Origin: Streptococcus parasanguinis
GTDB taxonomy: Bacteria > Bacillota > Bacilli > Lactobacillales > Streptococcaceae
Direction of reading: 5' to 3'
Assembly (NCBI RefSeq): GCF_019929185.1
Contig: NZ_JAHZPC010000001.1
Location: 1-64,000, forward strand
Length of the DNA: 64,000 bases
Shown here: positions 47,726 to 54,636 of the stretch, piece after piece
How positions within the stretch are numbered: the first letter of the stretch is position 1
How the letters are laid out: each line of letters starts with the position of its first letter
Program-made: the position numbers and the translations under genes
Notes under the pieces: model-generated
Database searches by the model: none
What the model saw: only the letters and a program-made list of their open reading frames with translations
What the model was told of the DNA's origin: nothing

Positions 47726-49466
47726 AGCTCATGTGATGAAGCGGCTCTTGACTTACATGTGGCGTTATAAGTGGTTAACAGCCCTAGCCTTAGCCTTTAC
47801 CTTCCTGACTAGTCTTTTATTGACGGCGATCCCTCTTGCAGCTCGCTGGTATATTGACCACCTAGTGGATCCAACAGAAGCAGGCTCTCCAGTACTGACA
47901 GCTTTTCAGTTTTTGATTCTCTACTATGGGTTATTCATTGGGCGCGTGCTAGCAACTTACCTGAGCCAGTTAACCTTTGCGCGTGTATCCAATTCTATCG
48001 TAAGAGATATCCGCCTAGATATTTTCCAAAATCTTCAAAGGCTGGGTATGTCCTTTTATGACCAGACAGCAGCAGGTTCGATTGTTTCGCGGGTGACCAA
48101 TGATACCCAGGCAGTTGCAGATATGTTTTCTACTGTCTTTTCAAGCCTGGTTTCATCCTTTTTACTCTTTTTAGTCACTCTAGTAACTATGTTTAGCTTG
48201 GACTGGCATTTGACCATTTGGATCCTGCCTTTTCTTCCCATCATTTGGTTTTCCATCCGTCTCTATCGCAAGTTATCCAATCGCTTGGTTAAGATGACCA
48301 GACAGAAACTATCAGATATCAATGTGAAATTATCAGAATCTATTGAGGGAATGCGGATTGTGCAGGCCTTTCGTCAAGAAAAGCGCTTGACTGATGAATT
48401 TGAACGGATTAATGGGGAGCATTTGGACTATGCTAATCGTTCTGTAGATGTCAATTCCCTCTTTTTGAGACCAGCAATGACCCTTTTACAGGTCCTGGCC
48501 TATGCGGTCATTTTGACCTTTTTCGGGCTAAATTGGCGTAACTCAGCCTTTACAGCGGGTCTCATCTATGCTTTTATTCAGTATGTAAGCCAGCTTTTTC
48601 AACCCTTGATTGATGTCACTCAAAATTTTGCAACCTTGCAAACCTCAACCATTTCTGCAGGTCGTGTCTTTGAGATGATGGATCGAGACGACTATGAGCC
48701 TAAGCAAGCTAGTAGCCTGAAAAAAATCGATCGGGGAAATATTCGTTTTGACCATGTATCTTTTTCTTATGATGGTAAACGGGATGTCCTAAAAGATATC
48801 TCCTTTGAGGTAAAAAATGGACAAACCATCGCCTTTGTCGGTCATACTGGTTCTGGTAAATCTTCCATTATCAATCTCTTTATGCGATTTTATGAATTTG
48901 ATCGCGGACGGATCTTGATTGATGGAAAGGATATCAAGGACTACAGCCAGGAAGCCTTGCGAAAGTCTATCGGTCTAGTGCTGCAGGAACCTTTTCTCTA
49001 TCATGGAACCATTGCTTCTAATATCCGGATGTACCATGAAGAACTGACAGATGAGGAAATCCGACAAGCAGCTGCATTTGTGGATGTGGCAGACTTTATT
49101 GAGGGTTTACCTGGTGGCTATGATCATGCAGTAACAGAGCGGGGGTCTACCTTATCGACCGGTCAGCGTCAGCTTCTGGCTTTTGCTCGGACCATTGCTG
49201 CCCAGCCTAAGATCCTCATTTTGGATGAGGCCACGGCTAATATTGACCAAGAGACGGAAGAAATGATCCAAAACTCTCTGAAGAAGATGCGCCAAGGGCG
49301 GACAACCATTGCTATTGCCCATCGTCTTTCTACTATCCAAGATGCCGATTGCATCTATGTTCTCGATAAGGGAAAAATCATCGAATCAGGCAACCACGAT
49401 CAGCTCATTGCTCTAGGAGGAACGTATAAGAAAATGTATGACCTCCAGGCCGGTATGATGAAATAA
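47712..49466 (+). CDS. Heterodimeric ABC exporter subunit 2
   Basis: A 584-residue partner half-transporter with six membrane helices and an ATPase domain. Walker A is GHTGSGKSS and Walker B LILDEATANID keeps the catalytic Glu, while the signature reads LSTGQRQ with T for the first G. This complements subunit 1, so both defects fall in the same composite ATP site. It overlaps subunit 1 by 14 bp and ends at a terminator. Confidence 0.9.
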   Translation: MKTSEAHVMKRLLTYMWRYKWLTALALAFTFLTSLLLTAIPLAARWYIDHLVDPTEAGSPVLTAFQFLILYYGLFIGRVLATYLSQLTFARVSNSIVRDIRLDIFQNLQRLGMSFYDQTAAGSIVSRVTNDTQAVADMFSTVFSSLVSSFLLFLVTLVTMFSLDWHLTIWILPFLPIIWFSIRLYRKLSNRLVKMTRQKLSDINVKLSESIEGMRIVQAFRQEKRLTDEFERINGEHLDYANRSVDVNSLFLRPAMTLLQVLAYAVILTFFGLNWRNSAFTAGLIYAFIQYVSQLFQPLIDVTQNFATLQTSTISAGRVFEMMDRDDYEPKQASSLKKIDRGNIRFDHVSFSYDGKRDVLKDISFEVKNGQTIAFVGHTGSGKSSIINLFMRFYEFDRGRILIDGKDIKDYSQEALRKSIGLVLQEPFLYHGTIASNIRMYHEELTDEEIRQAAAFVDVADFIEGLPGGYDHAVTERGSTLSTGQRQLLAFARTIAAQPKILILDEATANIDQETEEMIQNSLKKMRQGRTTIAIAHRLSTIQDADCIYVLDKGKIIESGNHDQLIALGGTYKKMYDLQAGMMK

Positions 49467-49472
49467 GGACAA

Positions 49473-49506
49473 ACAAGGTCTAAATGCAAATTTAACCTTG
49501 TTTTTC
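49473..49506 (+). terminator. Terminator after the first ABC exporter pair
   Basis: AACAAGGT...ACCTTGTT stem with a TTTTTC tail. Confidence 0.8.
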
Positions 49507-49557
49507 TTCTTTGAAAGCTGTAAAATATAGAAAAGAATAGAAAAGGGAGCATACACC

Positions 49558-49806
49558 ATGTCAAACGATCTGATCATGATGGGAGTTGTGATTGTCTTAT
49601 TTGGACTCTACTTCACCCTTCAAGTTGAGCTCAATAAAGTCAGAAATCAATTCACTCATTATCTTCTAAAACCAGGTAGTATTTCCAAGGAACAAAGAGA
49701 GAAGTACCTCAAAGAACAGGAGATGGAAGCGATTCGCCTGATTCGTCTCGATTATCGGATCGGCCTTCAAAATGCCAAACTTCTTTATGAGCAATTAAAG
49801 AAATAG
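49558..49806 (+). CDS. Small single-pass membrane protein, uncharacterised
   Basis: An 82-residue protein with an N-terminal membrane segment (about 5-25) and a charged helical cytoplasmic tail (QVELNKVRNQF ... KYLKEQEMEAIRLIRLDYRIG). GGGAG lies about 10 bases before the ATG. It is monocistronic between terminators. I do not recognise a function; similar small proteins are common in streptococci. Confidence 0.8.
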   Translation: MSNDLIMMGVVIVLFGLYFTLQVELNKVRNQFTHYLLKPGSISKEQREKYLKEQEMEAIRLIRLDYRIGLQNAKLLYEQLKK

Positions 49807-49810
49807 ATAA

Positions 49811-49843
49811 AAAGCTCGTCTAGTATTTAACTAAACGAGCTTT
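49811..49843 (+). terminator. Terminator after the small membrane protein gene
   Basis: AAAGCTCGT/ACGAGCTTT stem with a 15-nt loop; short T run. Confidence 0.78.
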
Positions 49844-49866
49844 CAGATTGGAAAAATATTTTCTAA

Positions 49867-50003
49867 GAAACTTTCCTTAGGTGAATACGGACGTCAGCGA
49901 ACTTCTACGAAGTTCCATGACTAATTATTGAGCCTAAGGTCTCAATAATTCCGAGTGCCTGAAACCATTAAGTTTCAGGCACTTTTTCACGGCGGAATGT
50001 TTC
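49867..50003 (+). repeat. Structured intergenic repeat family B, copy 2
   Basis: The 137-bp core is bounded by GAAACTTTCC (49867-49876) and GGAATGTTTC (49994-50003). Inside are GTGAA/TTCAC (49881-49885 and 49986-49990), hairpin H1 GAACTTC/GAAGTTC (49899-49915), H2 AATTATTGAG/CTCAATAATT (49923-49950), and H3 AGTGCCTGAAAC/GTTTCAGGCACT (49954-49983) followed by TTTTT. It lies between convergent genes. H3 also looks like a plus-strand terminator. Confidence 0.92.
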
Positions 50004-50055
50004 AGATAATATTGAATTATTCTAATTAATAAGAATGAAAGAAAAGCAATTTGAT

Positions 50056-51357
50056 TTATTTATATGAACAATTCTCGACATTCAAGTCAAAAAAAGTTGT
50101 CAGCTTTGGTAGAACATTGGCCACATCTGCTGATTTGATCTTGGCGAGTTGATAAGGACAAGAAGTGATGTAGGCTGCTTCAAAGAAATCAAGCGGGAGT
50201 CCACTGTGTTTTACGGCAGCAAGAGATTGAACTTGGCTGAGTTCTAAAAGGATCCCGTCGTGGTTCAGGGTCAGATGGGGAAGAAGAGTAGACTGGGCCA
50301 TCAAGGTCTTTAGACTGGCTTCTTCCTCTTTTTTTCTGGCTAGGAGTCGCTTTTTATTGGTCAGATACATACCGTTATCAATGTAGAGACTTAAGGCCTT
50401 TTGCATGATCAGATTGCTATCATAGTCCAGAATCGTCTTATAGGTCAAGACCGGCTTAAGAAGGGCTTGGGGAAGGATCATGGAAGTGATGCGAAGAGCA
50501 GAAAAGAGATTGGTCGAAAAAGATTTGATATAGATGACCCGGTCCTTTTGATCCAAATAATGAAAAGATGGAGCATTACTGCTATCAAGATCTCCCAAAT
50601 AGTCGTCCTCAACAAGGTAGACATCATATTGGTCAGCTAGTTGCAAGATCGCTTCTTTCTGCTTGGTCGAATAGCTATGGCCAAGCGGATAGTGAAAACG
50701 AGGGATCGTGTAGAAGAATTTGATATAGCCACTTTTGAAAATCTCTTCAAGTTCCTCGAGATCAATCCCTGTTAAATTACGTTGAATGGTACGATAGGCA
50801 AGTTGCTGCGAATCTAAGAGTTGGTTCATCCGATGATAAGTCGGTTGCTCGATCAAAATCTGCGATTTTTTATTGGGAAAGTCAATCTGGCTGAGGATAT
50901 TAAGCGCCTGCTGGGTACCAGCAGTCAAAACAATCTGATCTGCAGTCGTATAAATACCTTCTTCCTTTAATAAGCCTTGAATGGATTGGCGTACTTCAAC
51001 TAACCCTGCTTGGTCCGAAAAGTTATTAAAGAGATAATTCTCCCGTCCAATCAAGGTTTCGTTGATACAGGTCCGGAAGTCCTCGAAAGCTTGGTTGCGG
51101 TCTTTCTCTAATTTTAGTGGAAGATCCTCATGTCGATCAGGTTCTTGCTCCAAAACATAGTAGCCACTTTGAGGCTTAGCATAGAGGAAGTGCTGGTAAG
51201 TCAAGTCCAGCAAGGCTCGTTGCACTGTGTCCTTGCTACAAGAAAATTGACCGGCTAACTGGCGAACAGAAGGAATTTTCTCTCCAGTCTCCAGTTCGCC
51301 ATCTTGAATGGCTTTTTTTAGAACATGAATAATTTGTTGGTATTTGCTCGTCTTCAT
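50056..51357 (-). CDS. MocR-type GntR regulator with aminotransferase-like domain
   Basis: A 433-residue protein: an N-terminal GntR winged helix-turn-helix (about 1-70, KIPSVRQLAGQFSCSKDTVQRAL) and a fold-type I aminotransferase-like domain (about 110-430). The PLP-binding lysine is probably in VIYIKSFSTNLF; YLVEDDYLGDLDSS is the conserved Asp region. Such regulators respond to PLP or amino compounds, and PdxR is one example, but no pdxST genes are nearby. I prefer the ATG at 51357, with TGGGGA nine bases upstream; an ATG at 51372 overlaps the operator candidate. Confidence 0.87.
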   Translation of the reverse strand: MKTSKYQQIIHVLKKAIQDGELETGEKIPSVRQLAGQFSCSKDTVQRALLDLTYQHFLYAKPQSGYYVLEQEPDRHEDLPLKLEKDRNQAFEDFRTCINETLIGRENYLFNNFSDQAGLVEVRQSIQGLLKEEGIYTTADQIVLTAGTQQALNILSQIDFPNKKSQILIEQPTYHRMNQLLDSQQLAYRTIQRNLTGIDLEELEEIFKSGYIKFFYTIPRFHYPLGHSYSTKQKEAILQLADQYDVYLVEDDYLGDLDSSNAPSFHYLDQKDRVIYIKSFSTNLFSALRITSMILPQALLKPVLTYKTILDYDSNLIMQKALSLYIDNGMYLTNKKRLLARKKEEEASLKTLMAQSTLLPHLTLNHDGILLELSQVQSLAAVKHSGLPLDFFEAAYITSCPYQLAKIKSADVANVLPKLTTFFDLNVENCSYK

Positions 51358-51371
51358 CTTGACTGTCCCCA

Positions 51372-51394
51372 TACAGTTTTTTACTATTGTACAG
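51372..51394. promoter_or_regulatory. Direct repeat and -10 box before the MocR gene
   Basis: TACAG occurs at 51372-51376 and 51390-51394, 18 bp apart. The minus-strand -10 box TACAAT (51391-51386) overlaps one of the copies. MocR regulators often bind tandem direct repeats, so this could be an autoregulatory operator. Confidence 0.4.
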
Positions 51395-51404
51395 AAAAAA
51401 TCAC

Positions 51405-51428
51405 AAAAAAACCACTCATAAGAGTGGT
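51405..51428 (-). terminator. Terminator after the TrhA-like gene
   Basis: Minus strand CCACTC/GAGTGG stem with a TTAT loop and a seven-T run, eight bases after the stop codon. Confidence 0.88.
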
Positions 51429-51435
51429 GAGCGTA

Positions 51436-52083
51436 TTACATAAAGTAAACGATGGCTAAATACTGAAGAGCAGAAGCTGCCAGGATGAAGAGGTGCCAAA
51501 TCATGTGGAAATATGGTTTTTTCTTAGCATAAAAGCCAGCTCCAACCGTGTAGCACAGACCGCCCATGAGCATGAGACCCCAGAAGATCGGATTGGTTTG
51601 GCTAACGATTTGGGGAATAATAAAGATGACCAACCAGCCCATGATCAAGTAAAGAGCGAGACTGAACTTTTCATTGACTTTTTTGGCAAAGATTTTGTAG
51701 AGAATACCAAAGATGGTGGTCCCCCATTGGATCAAGATAATGCTGTAGCCCATCCAGTTGTTCATCAAGGTGAGGACAACCGGTGTGTAACTACCTGCGA
51801 TCGCAATGTAGATCATGGAATGGTCGATAATGCGAAGTACATACTTTTGAGGTGAATCGTAAGACATAGCATGGTAGACGGTCGAAGACAGAAACATCAA
51901 AAAGAGACTGATCACAAAGATAGAAGTTCCAAAAGCACTGAGCAGACCGTGTTGTTCAAAGCTATAGACTGCAGAGATCGGAAGCAAGATCAGCATGAGG
52001 AGGGCGCCAACAGCATGGGTTACGCTATTGGCGATCTCTTCTCCAAAGGATAATTTTTTACTTAGTTTCATGGTGTAATTCAT
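51436..52083 (-). CDS. Hemolysin III / TrhA family membrane protein
   Basis: A 215-residue protein with seven hydrophobic segments of the YqfA/hemolysin III (PAQR-like) family. Conserved polar residues EEIANSVTHAVGA near the N-terminus, STVYHAMSY near residue 70 and HMIWHLFILAAS near the C-terminus give the predicted metal-binding His set. In Gram-positives TrhA has been linked to membrane homeostasis; haemolysis is uncertain. It overlaps the upstream DUF1836 gene by 26 bp, with GGAGG nine bases before the ATG. Confidence 0.9.
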   Translation of the reverse strand: MNYTMKLSKKLSFGEEIANSVTHAVGALLMLILLPISAVYSFEQHGLLSAFGTSIFVISLFLMFLSSTVYHAMSYDSPQKYVLRIIDHSMIYIAIAGSYTPVVLTLMNNWMGYSIILIQWGTTIFGILYKIFAKKVNEKFSLALYLIMGWLVIFIIPQIVSQTNPIFWGLMLMGGLCYTVGAGFYAKKKPYFHMIWHLFILAASALQYLAIVYFM

Positions 52084-52558
52084 CAGTTTCTTCCTCCGTT
52101 TTTACTGGTTGAATATAAGATAGGGTTTCTAGATAAAGTTGAACGGTCTGACAGGCAGAGCGAATGATAGGAGCGATCGGCTCTTTTTGCTCATTGAGAT
52201 AAGCGACAAAGCTATTATAGAGAAGATCTGAACTCGCCTGGTCCTGCAAGAAATTTAAGGTAGAAGCGATCTCCTGAATAGAAAAGACCGTTTTTAAGGT
52301 TGTAATAGCGATTAAGCGAGCCACCTGTCTACGCTGGTATTTCTTCTTATCTGGTTTTTCGACATAGCCATGTTTTACGTAATTGTTGATCATGGCAGCC
52401 GTCAAGCCCTTGTCAGAAGAAGAGAGAACAGGTGCACAGGTTTTATTGACATAAAGAAGGACCTGATCGAGATAGAGATCTAGCTCAGGCAGTTGCTCCC
52501 ACGTTGGATAGGAAAAAGTGGACACGAAATCTTCACCTTTCTTTAATCTAGTTTTCAT
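52058..52558 (-). CDS. DUF1836 protein, predicted leaderless
   Basis: A 166-residue cytoplasmic protein of the DUF1836 family, with a predicted MerR-like helix-turn-helix region (about 40-85, including SDKGLTAAMINNYVKHG and KKKYQRRQVARL). It may be a DNA-binding regulator of the adjacent TrhA-like gene, with which it overlaps; this is inference. The ATG at 52558 is six bases after a perfect extended -10 on the minus strand, so the mRNA should start at the start codon. Confidence 0.82.
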   Translation of the reverse strand: MKTRLKKGEDFVSTFSYPTWEQLPELDLYLDQVLLYVNKTCAPVLSSSDKGLTAAMINNYVKHGYVEKPDKKKYQRRQVARLIAITTLKTVFSIQEIASTLNFLQDQASSDLLYNSFVAYLNEQKEPIAPIIRSACQTVQLYLETLSYIQPVKTEEETDELHHETK

Positions 52559-52564
52559 AACTAG

Positions 52565-52593
52565 ATAATAACATTTATAAAAACTCTTGTCAA
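52565..52593 (-). promoter_or_regulatory. Consensus promoter of the DUF1836 gene (leaderless)
   Basis: Minus strand: TTGACA (52593-52588), 17-bp spacer, extended -10 TGT-TATTAT (-10 at 52570-52565), then CTAGTT and ATG. The predicted +1 is the A of ATG. Confidence 0.85.
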
Positions 52594-52618
52594 GAAAATT
52601 TGAAAAATATGGTACAAT
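52587..52618 (+). promoter_or_regulatory. Promoter of yaaA (leaderless), sharing its -35 with the divergent gene
   Basis: Extended -10 TGG-TACAAT (52610-52618), six bases before the ATG at 52625. TTGTCA (52587-52592), 20 bp upstream of the -10, overlaps the TTGACA of the opposite strand in the near-palindrome CTTGTCAAG. Confidence 0.75.
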
Positions 52619-52624
52619 AGACCT

Positions 52625-53350
52625 ATGAAACTATTAATTCCATCCGCCAAAGAACTGAACGAACAGGCTCGTATCGTCGAGCCCCAACCCTTGTCAGAGA
52701 ACACAAAAACCATCCTTCAAGCTTTGAAGGCATTCTCCCTAGAAGAATTAGCGACCTTTTACGGCATCTCAGAAGAAAGAGCCCTAGTAGAAAAAGAAAG
52801 AATTGAGGCTCTGTTAGCTGGGAGTGCTAAAACCTATCCTGCTTTGGAACTGTTTGATGGCCTCATGTACCGTAGTATCGAGCGTCAAGACTTATCCCAA
52901 AAAGAGCAGGTTTATCTGCAGGAACATTTGTTGATCACGACTGCTTTATACGGTGTACTACCTGCCTATGAAGGAATTGCTCCCCATCGCTTAGATTTTA
53001 TGATGAAGCTAAAACCAGCTGGAAAGTCTCTAAAGGCATTCTGGAAAGAGGACTATGATCAGGCAGTAGAAGGTGAGAAACAGATCTTATCCCTTTTGTC
53101 TTCTGAGTTTGAACAGGTCTTCTCAAAAGCTATTCGTGAGCGAATGACTCGGATCAAATTCATGGAGAATCGTGGTGGGACACTGAAGATTCACTCGACG
53201 ATTTCAAAAAAAGCACGTGGGGCCATGGTGACAGCTATGATGAAGAAAGAAATCACCCAGCTAGAAGATCTGAAATCACTAGAAGTGGCAGGTTTCTCTT
53301 ATCGTAAGGATTTATCGCAAGAGAAGGAATGGGTCTTTGTGAAAGAATAA
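52625..53350 (+). CDS. yaaA: Peroxide stress protein YaaA
   Basis: A 241-residue cytoplasmic protein of the YaaA/DUF328 family, begun by LIPSAKELN and containing YRSIERQDLS and MKLKPAGKSLKAFW. In E. coli YaaA lowers free iron and protects DNA under peroxide stress; the biochemical role is still partly unclear. Peroxide handling would suit a hydrogen-peroxide-producing streptococcus. The start has no Shine-Dalgarno, and the -10 box lies six bases upstream. Confidence 0.9.
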   Translation: MKLLIPSAKELNEQARIVEPQPLSENTKTILQALKAFSLEELATFYGISEERALVEKERIEALLAGSAKTYPALELFDGLMYRSIERQDLSQKEQVYLQEHLLITTALYGVLPAYEGIAPHRLDFMMKLKPAGKSLKAFWKEDYDQAVEGEKQILSLLSSEFEQVFSKAIRERMTRIKFMENRGGTLKIHSTISKKARGAMVTAMMKKEITQLEDLKSLEVAGFSYRKDLSQEKEWVFVKE

Positions 53351-53353
53351 ATA

Positions 53354-53389
53354 AAAATATTCCTGAGAAGCGTCAGGAATATTTTTTTG
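53354..53389 (+). terminator. Terminator after yaaA
   Basis: AATATTCCTGA/TCAGGAATATT stem with a GAAGCG loop and TTTTT tail. Confidence 0.9.
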
Positions 53390-53417
53390 ATCTGTTAGAT
53401 AAAGAGAATGCACGATG

Positions 53418-53446
53418 AAAACTCCAAAATAGAGGATTTTGGAGTC
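53418..53446 (-). terminator. Terminator after the MarR-family gene
   Basis: Minus strand ACTCCAAAAT/ATTTTGGAGT stem with a CCTCT loop and a TTTTC tail. Confidence 0.82.
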
Positions 53447-53468
53447 AGAATCGTCTTGAGCAGTAGGC

Positions 53469-53915
53469 TTAGGCGATATGTTTGAATTTCTTCAAGAGTT
53501 CTGTCAACTCAGCTTGCTCGCCACTATTAAAGACTTGCATCAAGCGTTGAATATTTTTGATATGATCTGGAAGAGCTTCTTCGATCTTTTTACGACCGGC
53601 ATCTGTAATAGATACTAGATAAGCACGGCGGTCTTCTGGATCGGTTTCGCGTGTAATCCAACCATCGCGGACCATATTGCGAATAACCACAGTCATATTT
53701 CCAGAGGTCGCAAGAATGCTATCAATCAGATCTTGAATGCGGAGATCGCCTTTGCTGTACAAGGTCTCAAGTACAGAGAATTGAGTTGGTGTCAACTGGT
53801 GCTTTTTAAAGATATGAGCCTCAGACGCACGGATCAATCGTTCTGCCTTGTGGAAGACGATCATGGTTTTTAAATCTACGTTTGCTTCTTTGAATAATCT
53901 CTTTAAATTTTCCAT
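53469..53915 (-). CDS. MarR-family transcriptional regulator, predicted leaderless
   Basis: A 148-residue winged-helix regulator: dimerisation helices at both ends and the DNA-binding core near 45-105 (LTPTQFSVLETLYSKGDLRIQDLIDSI and the wing DPEDRRAYLVSITDAG). Targets and ligand are unknown; it could act on the 231-bp divergent region shared with ypmB. The minus-strand TGA-TAAAAT box lies six bases before the ATG, with GACA at the -35 position, so a leaderless mRNA is likely. Confidence 0.87.
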   Translation of the reverse strand: MENLKRLFKEANVDLKTMIVFHKAERLIRASEAHIFKKHQLTPTQFSVLETLYSKGDLRIQDLIDSILATSGNMTVVIRNMVRDGWITRETDPEDRRAYLVSITDAGRKKIEEALPDHIKNIQRLMQVFNSGEQAELTELLKKFKHIA

Positions 53916-53921
53916 ATCTAT

Positions 53922-53930
53922 ATTTTATCA
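53922..53930 (-). promoter_or_regulatory. Extended -10 promoter of the MarR-family gene
   Basis: Minus strand TGA-TAAAAT, with ACGACA 17 bp upstream as a partial -35. The six bases ATAGAT separate it from the start codon. Confidence 0.75.
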
Positions 53931-54034
53931 ATAAATAGTGTTTCTGTCGTTTAATTTTATTTTCAAATTAGTTACAAAATTGTGACAAATTTATTGAACT
54001 ATGAACATAAAATATACAAGGTGTTAATTTTAGT

Positions 54035-54049
54035 TTGTTTATCAAACAA
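54035..54049. promoter_or_regulatory. Inverted repeat in the divergent MarR/ypmB region
   Basis: TTGTTT-ATC-AAACAA is a perfect 6-bp inverted repeat with a 3-bp centre in an AT-rich 231-bp intergenic region. It could be a regulator-binding site. Otherwise this region shows only AT-rich sequence and the two promoters. Confidence 0.35.
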
Positions 54050-54134
54050 TTTTATACTAAAACATTGTAACAGGTATGAAATATTAGTAACAATTCTTTC
54101 TTGAAAATCTATAGAATTCTAGGTGGCTTTGGTG

Positions 54135-54140
54135 TATAAT
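54135..54140 (+). promoter_or_regulatory. -10 box of ypmB, leaderless arrangement with GTG start
   Basis: TATAAT preceded by TG ends six bases before the GTG at 54147. No usable -35 is evident beyond TAGAAT at 54112-54117. Confidence 0.6.
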
Positions 54141-54146
54141 GGGGGA

Positions 54147-54620
54147 GTGAAACAGAAAAATAATCTTTTTATCATATGGCAACATATAATAGGAATCTGT
54201 ATCTTAGTGTTGACGGTCCTTTTTTCTTGGCTATTTCTTGCTGAAAAAACTTCTGATCGCTTGCAGGATCAAATGGCACAAGCAAGAAAAATAGCTCTGT
54301 CTCACTCTTCGATTGCGACCATTGAGACGGAGAGTTTCTTTCATGGCAGAGAAGCCTATCTTTCCTTTATTGGCAAGGACCAAGAGGGGCAAGATCTAGC
54401 GGTTTTGGTGGGGCAGGCGGATGAAGCAGTCTATACCTACCCTTTGAAAGAAGGAGTTAGCTCCAAAGAGGCAGCTTCCGTCGTCAAAGAGAAGAGTCAG
54501 GACGCGATTGATCGTGTCACTTTTGGACGCTTTAAAGGCAAACCGATCTGGGAAGTCAAGGCTGGGAGCTCCTATTATGTGGTGGATTTCAAGACTGGGA
54601 AAGTCACCGGTGTTTTTTAA
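54147..54620 (+). CDS. YpmB-like membrane-anchored protein (DUF5590), GTG start
   Basis: A 157-residue protein with one N-terminal membrane segment (about 10-35) and an extracellular PepSY/cystatin-like domain. It matches YpmB of Bacillus in size and in its position before aspB and asnS. The chosen GTG at 54147 gives a short polar N-terminus before the membrane segment; an earlier GTG at 54123 would overlap the -10 box. Function unknown. It is 16 bp before aspB. Confidence 0.8.
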   Translation: MKQKNNLFIIWQHIIGICILVLTVLFSWLFLAEKTSDRLQDQMAQARKIALSHSSIATIETESFFHGREAYLSFIGKDQEGQDLAVLVGQADEAVYTYPLKEGVSSKEAASVVKEKSQDAIDRVTFGRFKGKPIWEVKAGSSYYVVDFKTGKVTGVF

Positions 54621-54636
54621 GATTTGAGGAGGAAAT

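Noticed and set aside
50056-51372. PdxR, activator of pyridoxal phosphate synthesis
   Set aside because: The protein is MocR-type, but no pdxS or pdxT genes are adjacent, so the specific name is not supported.
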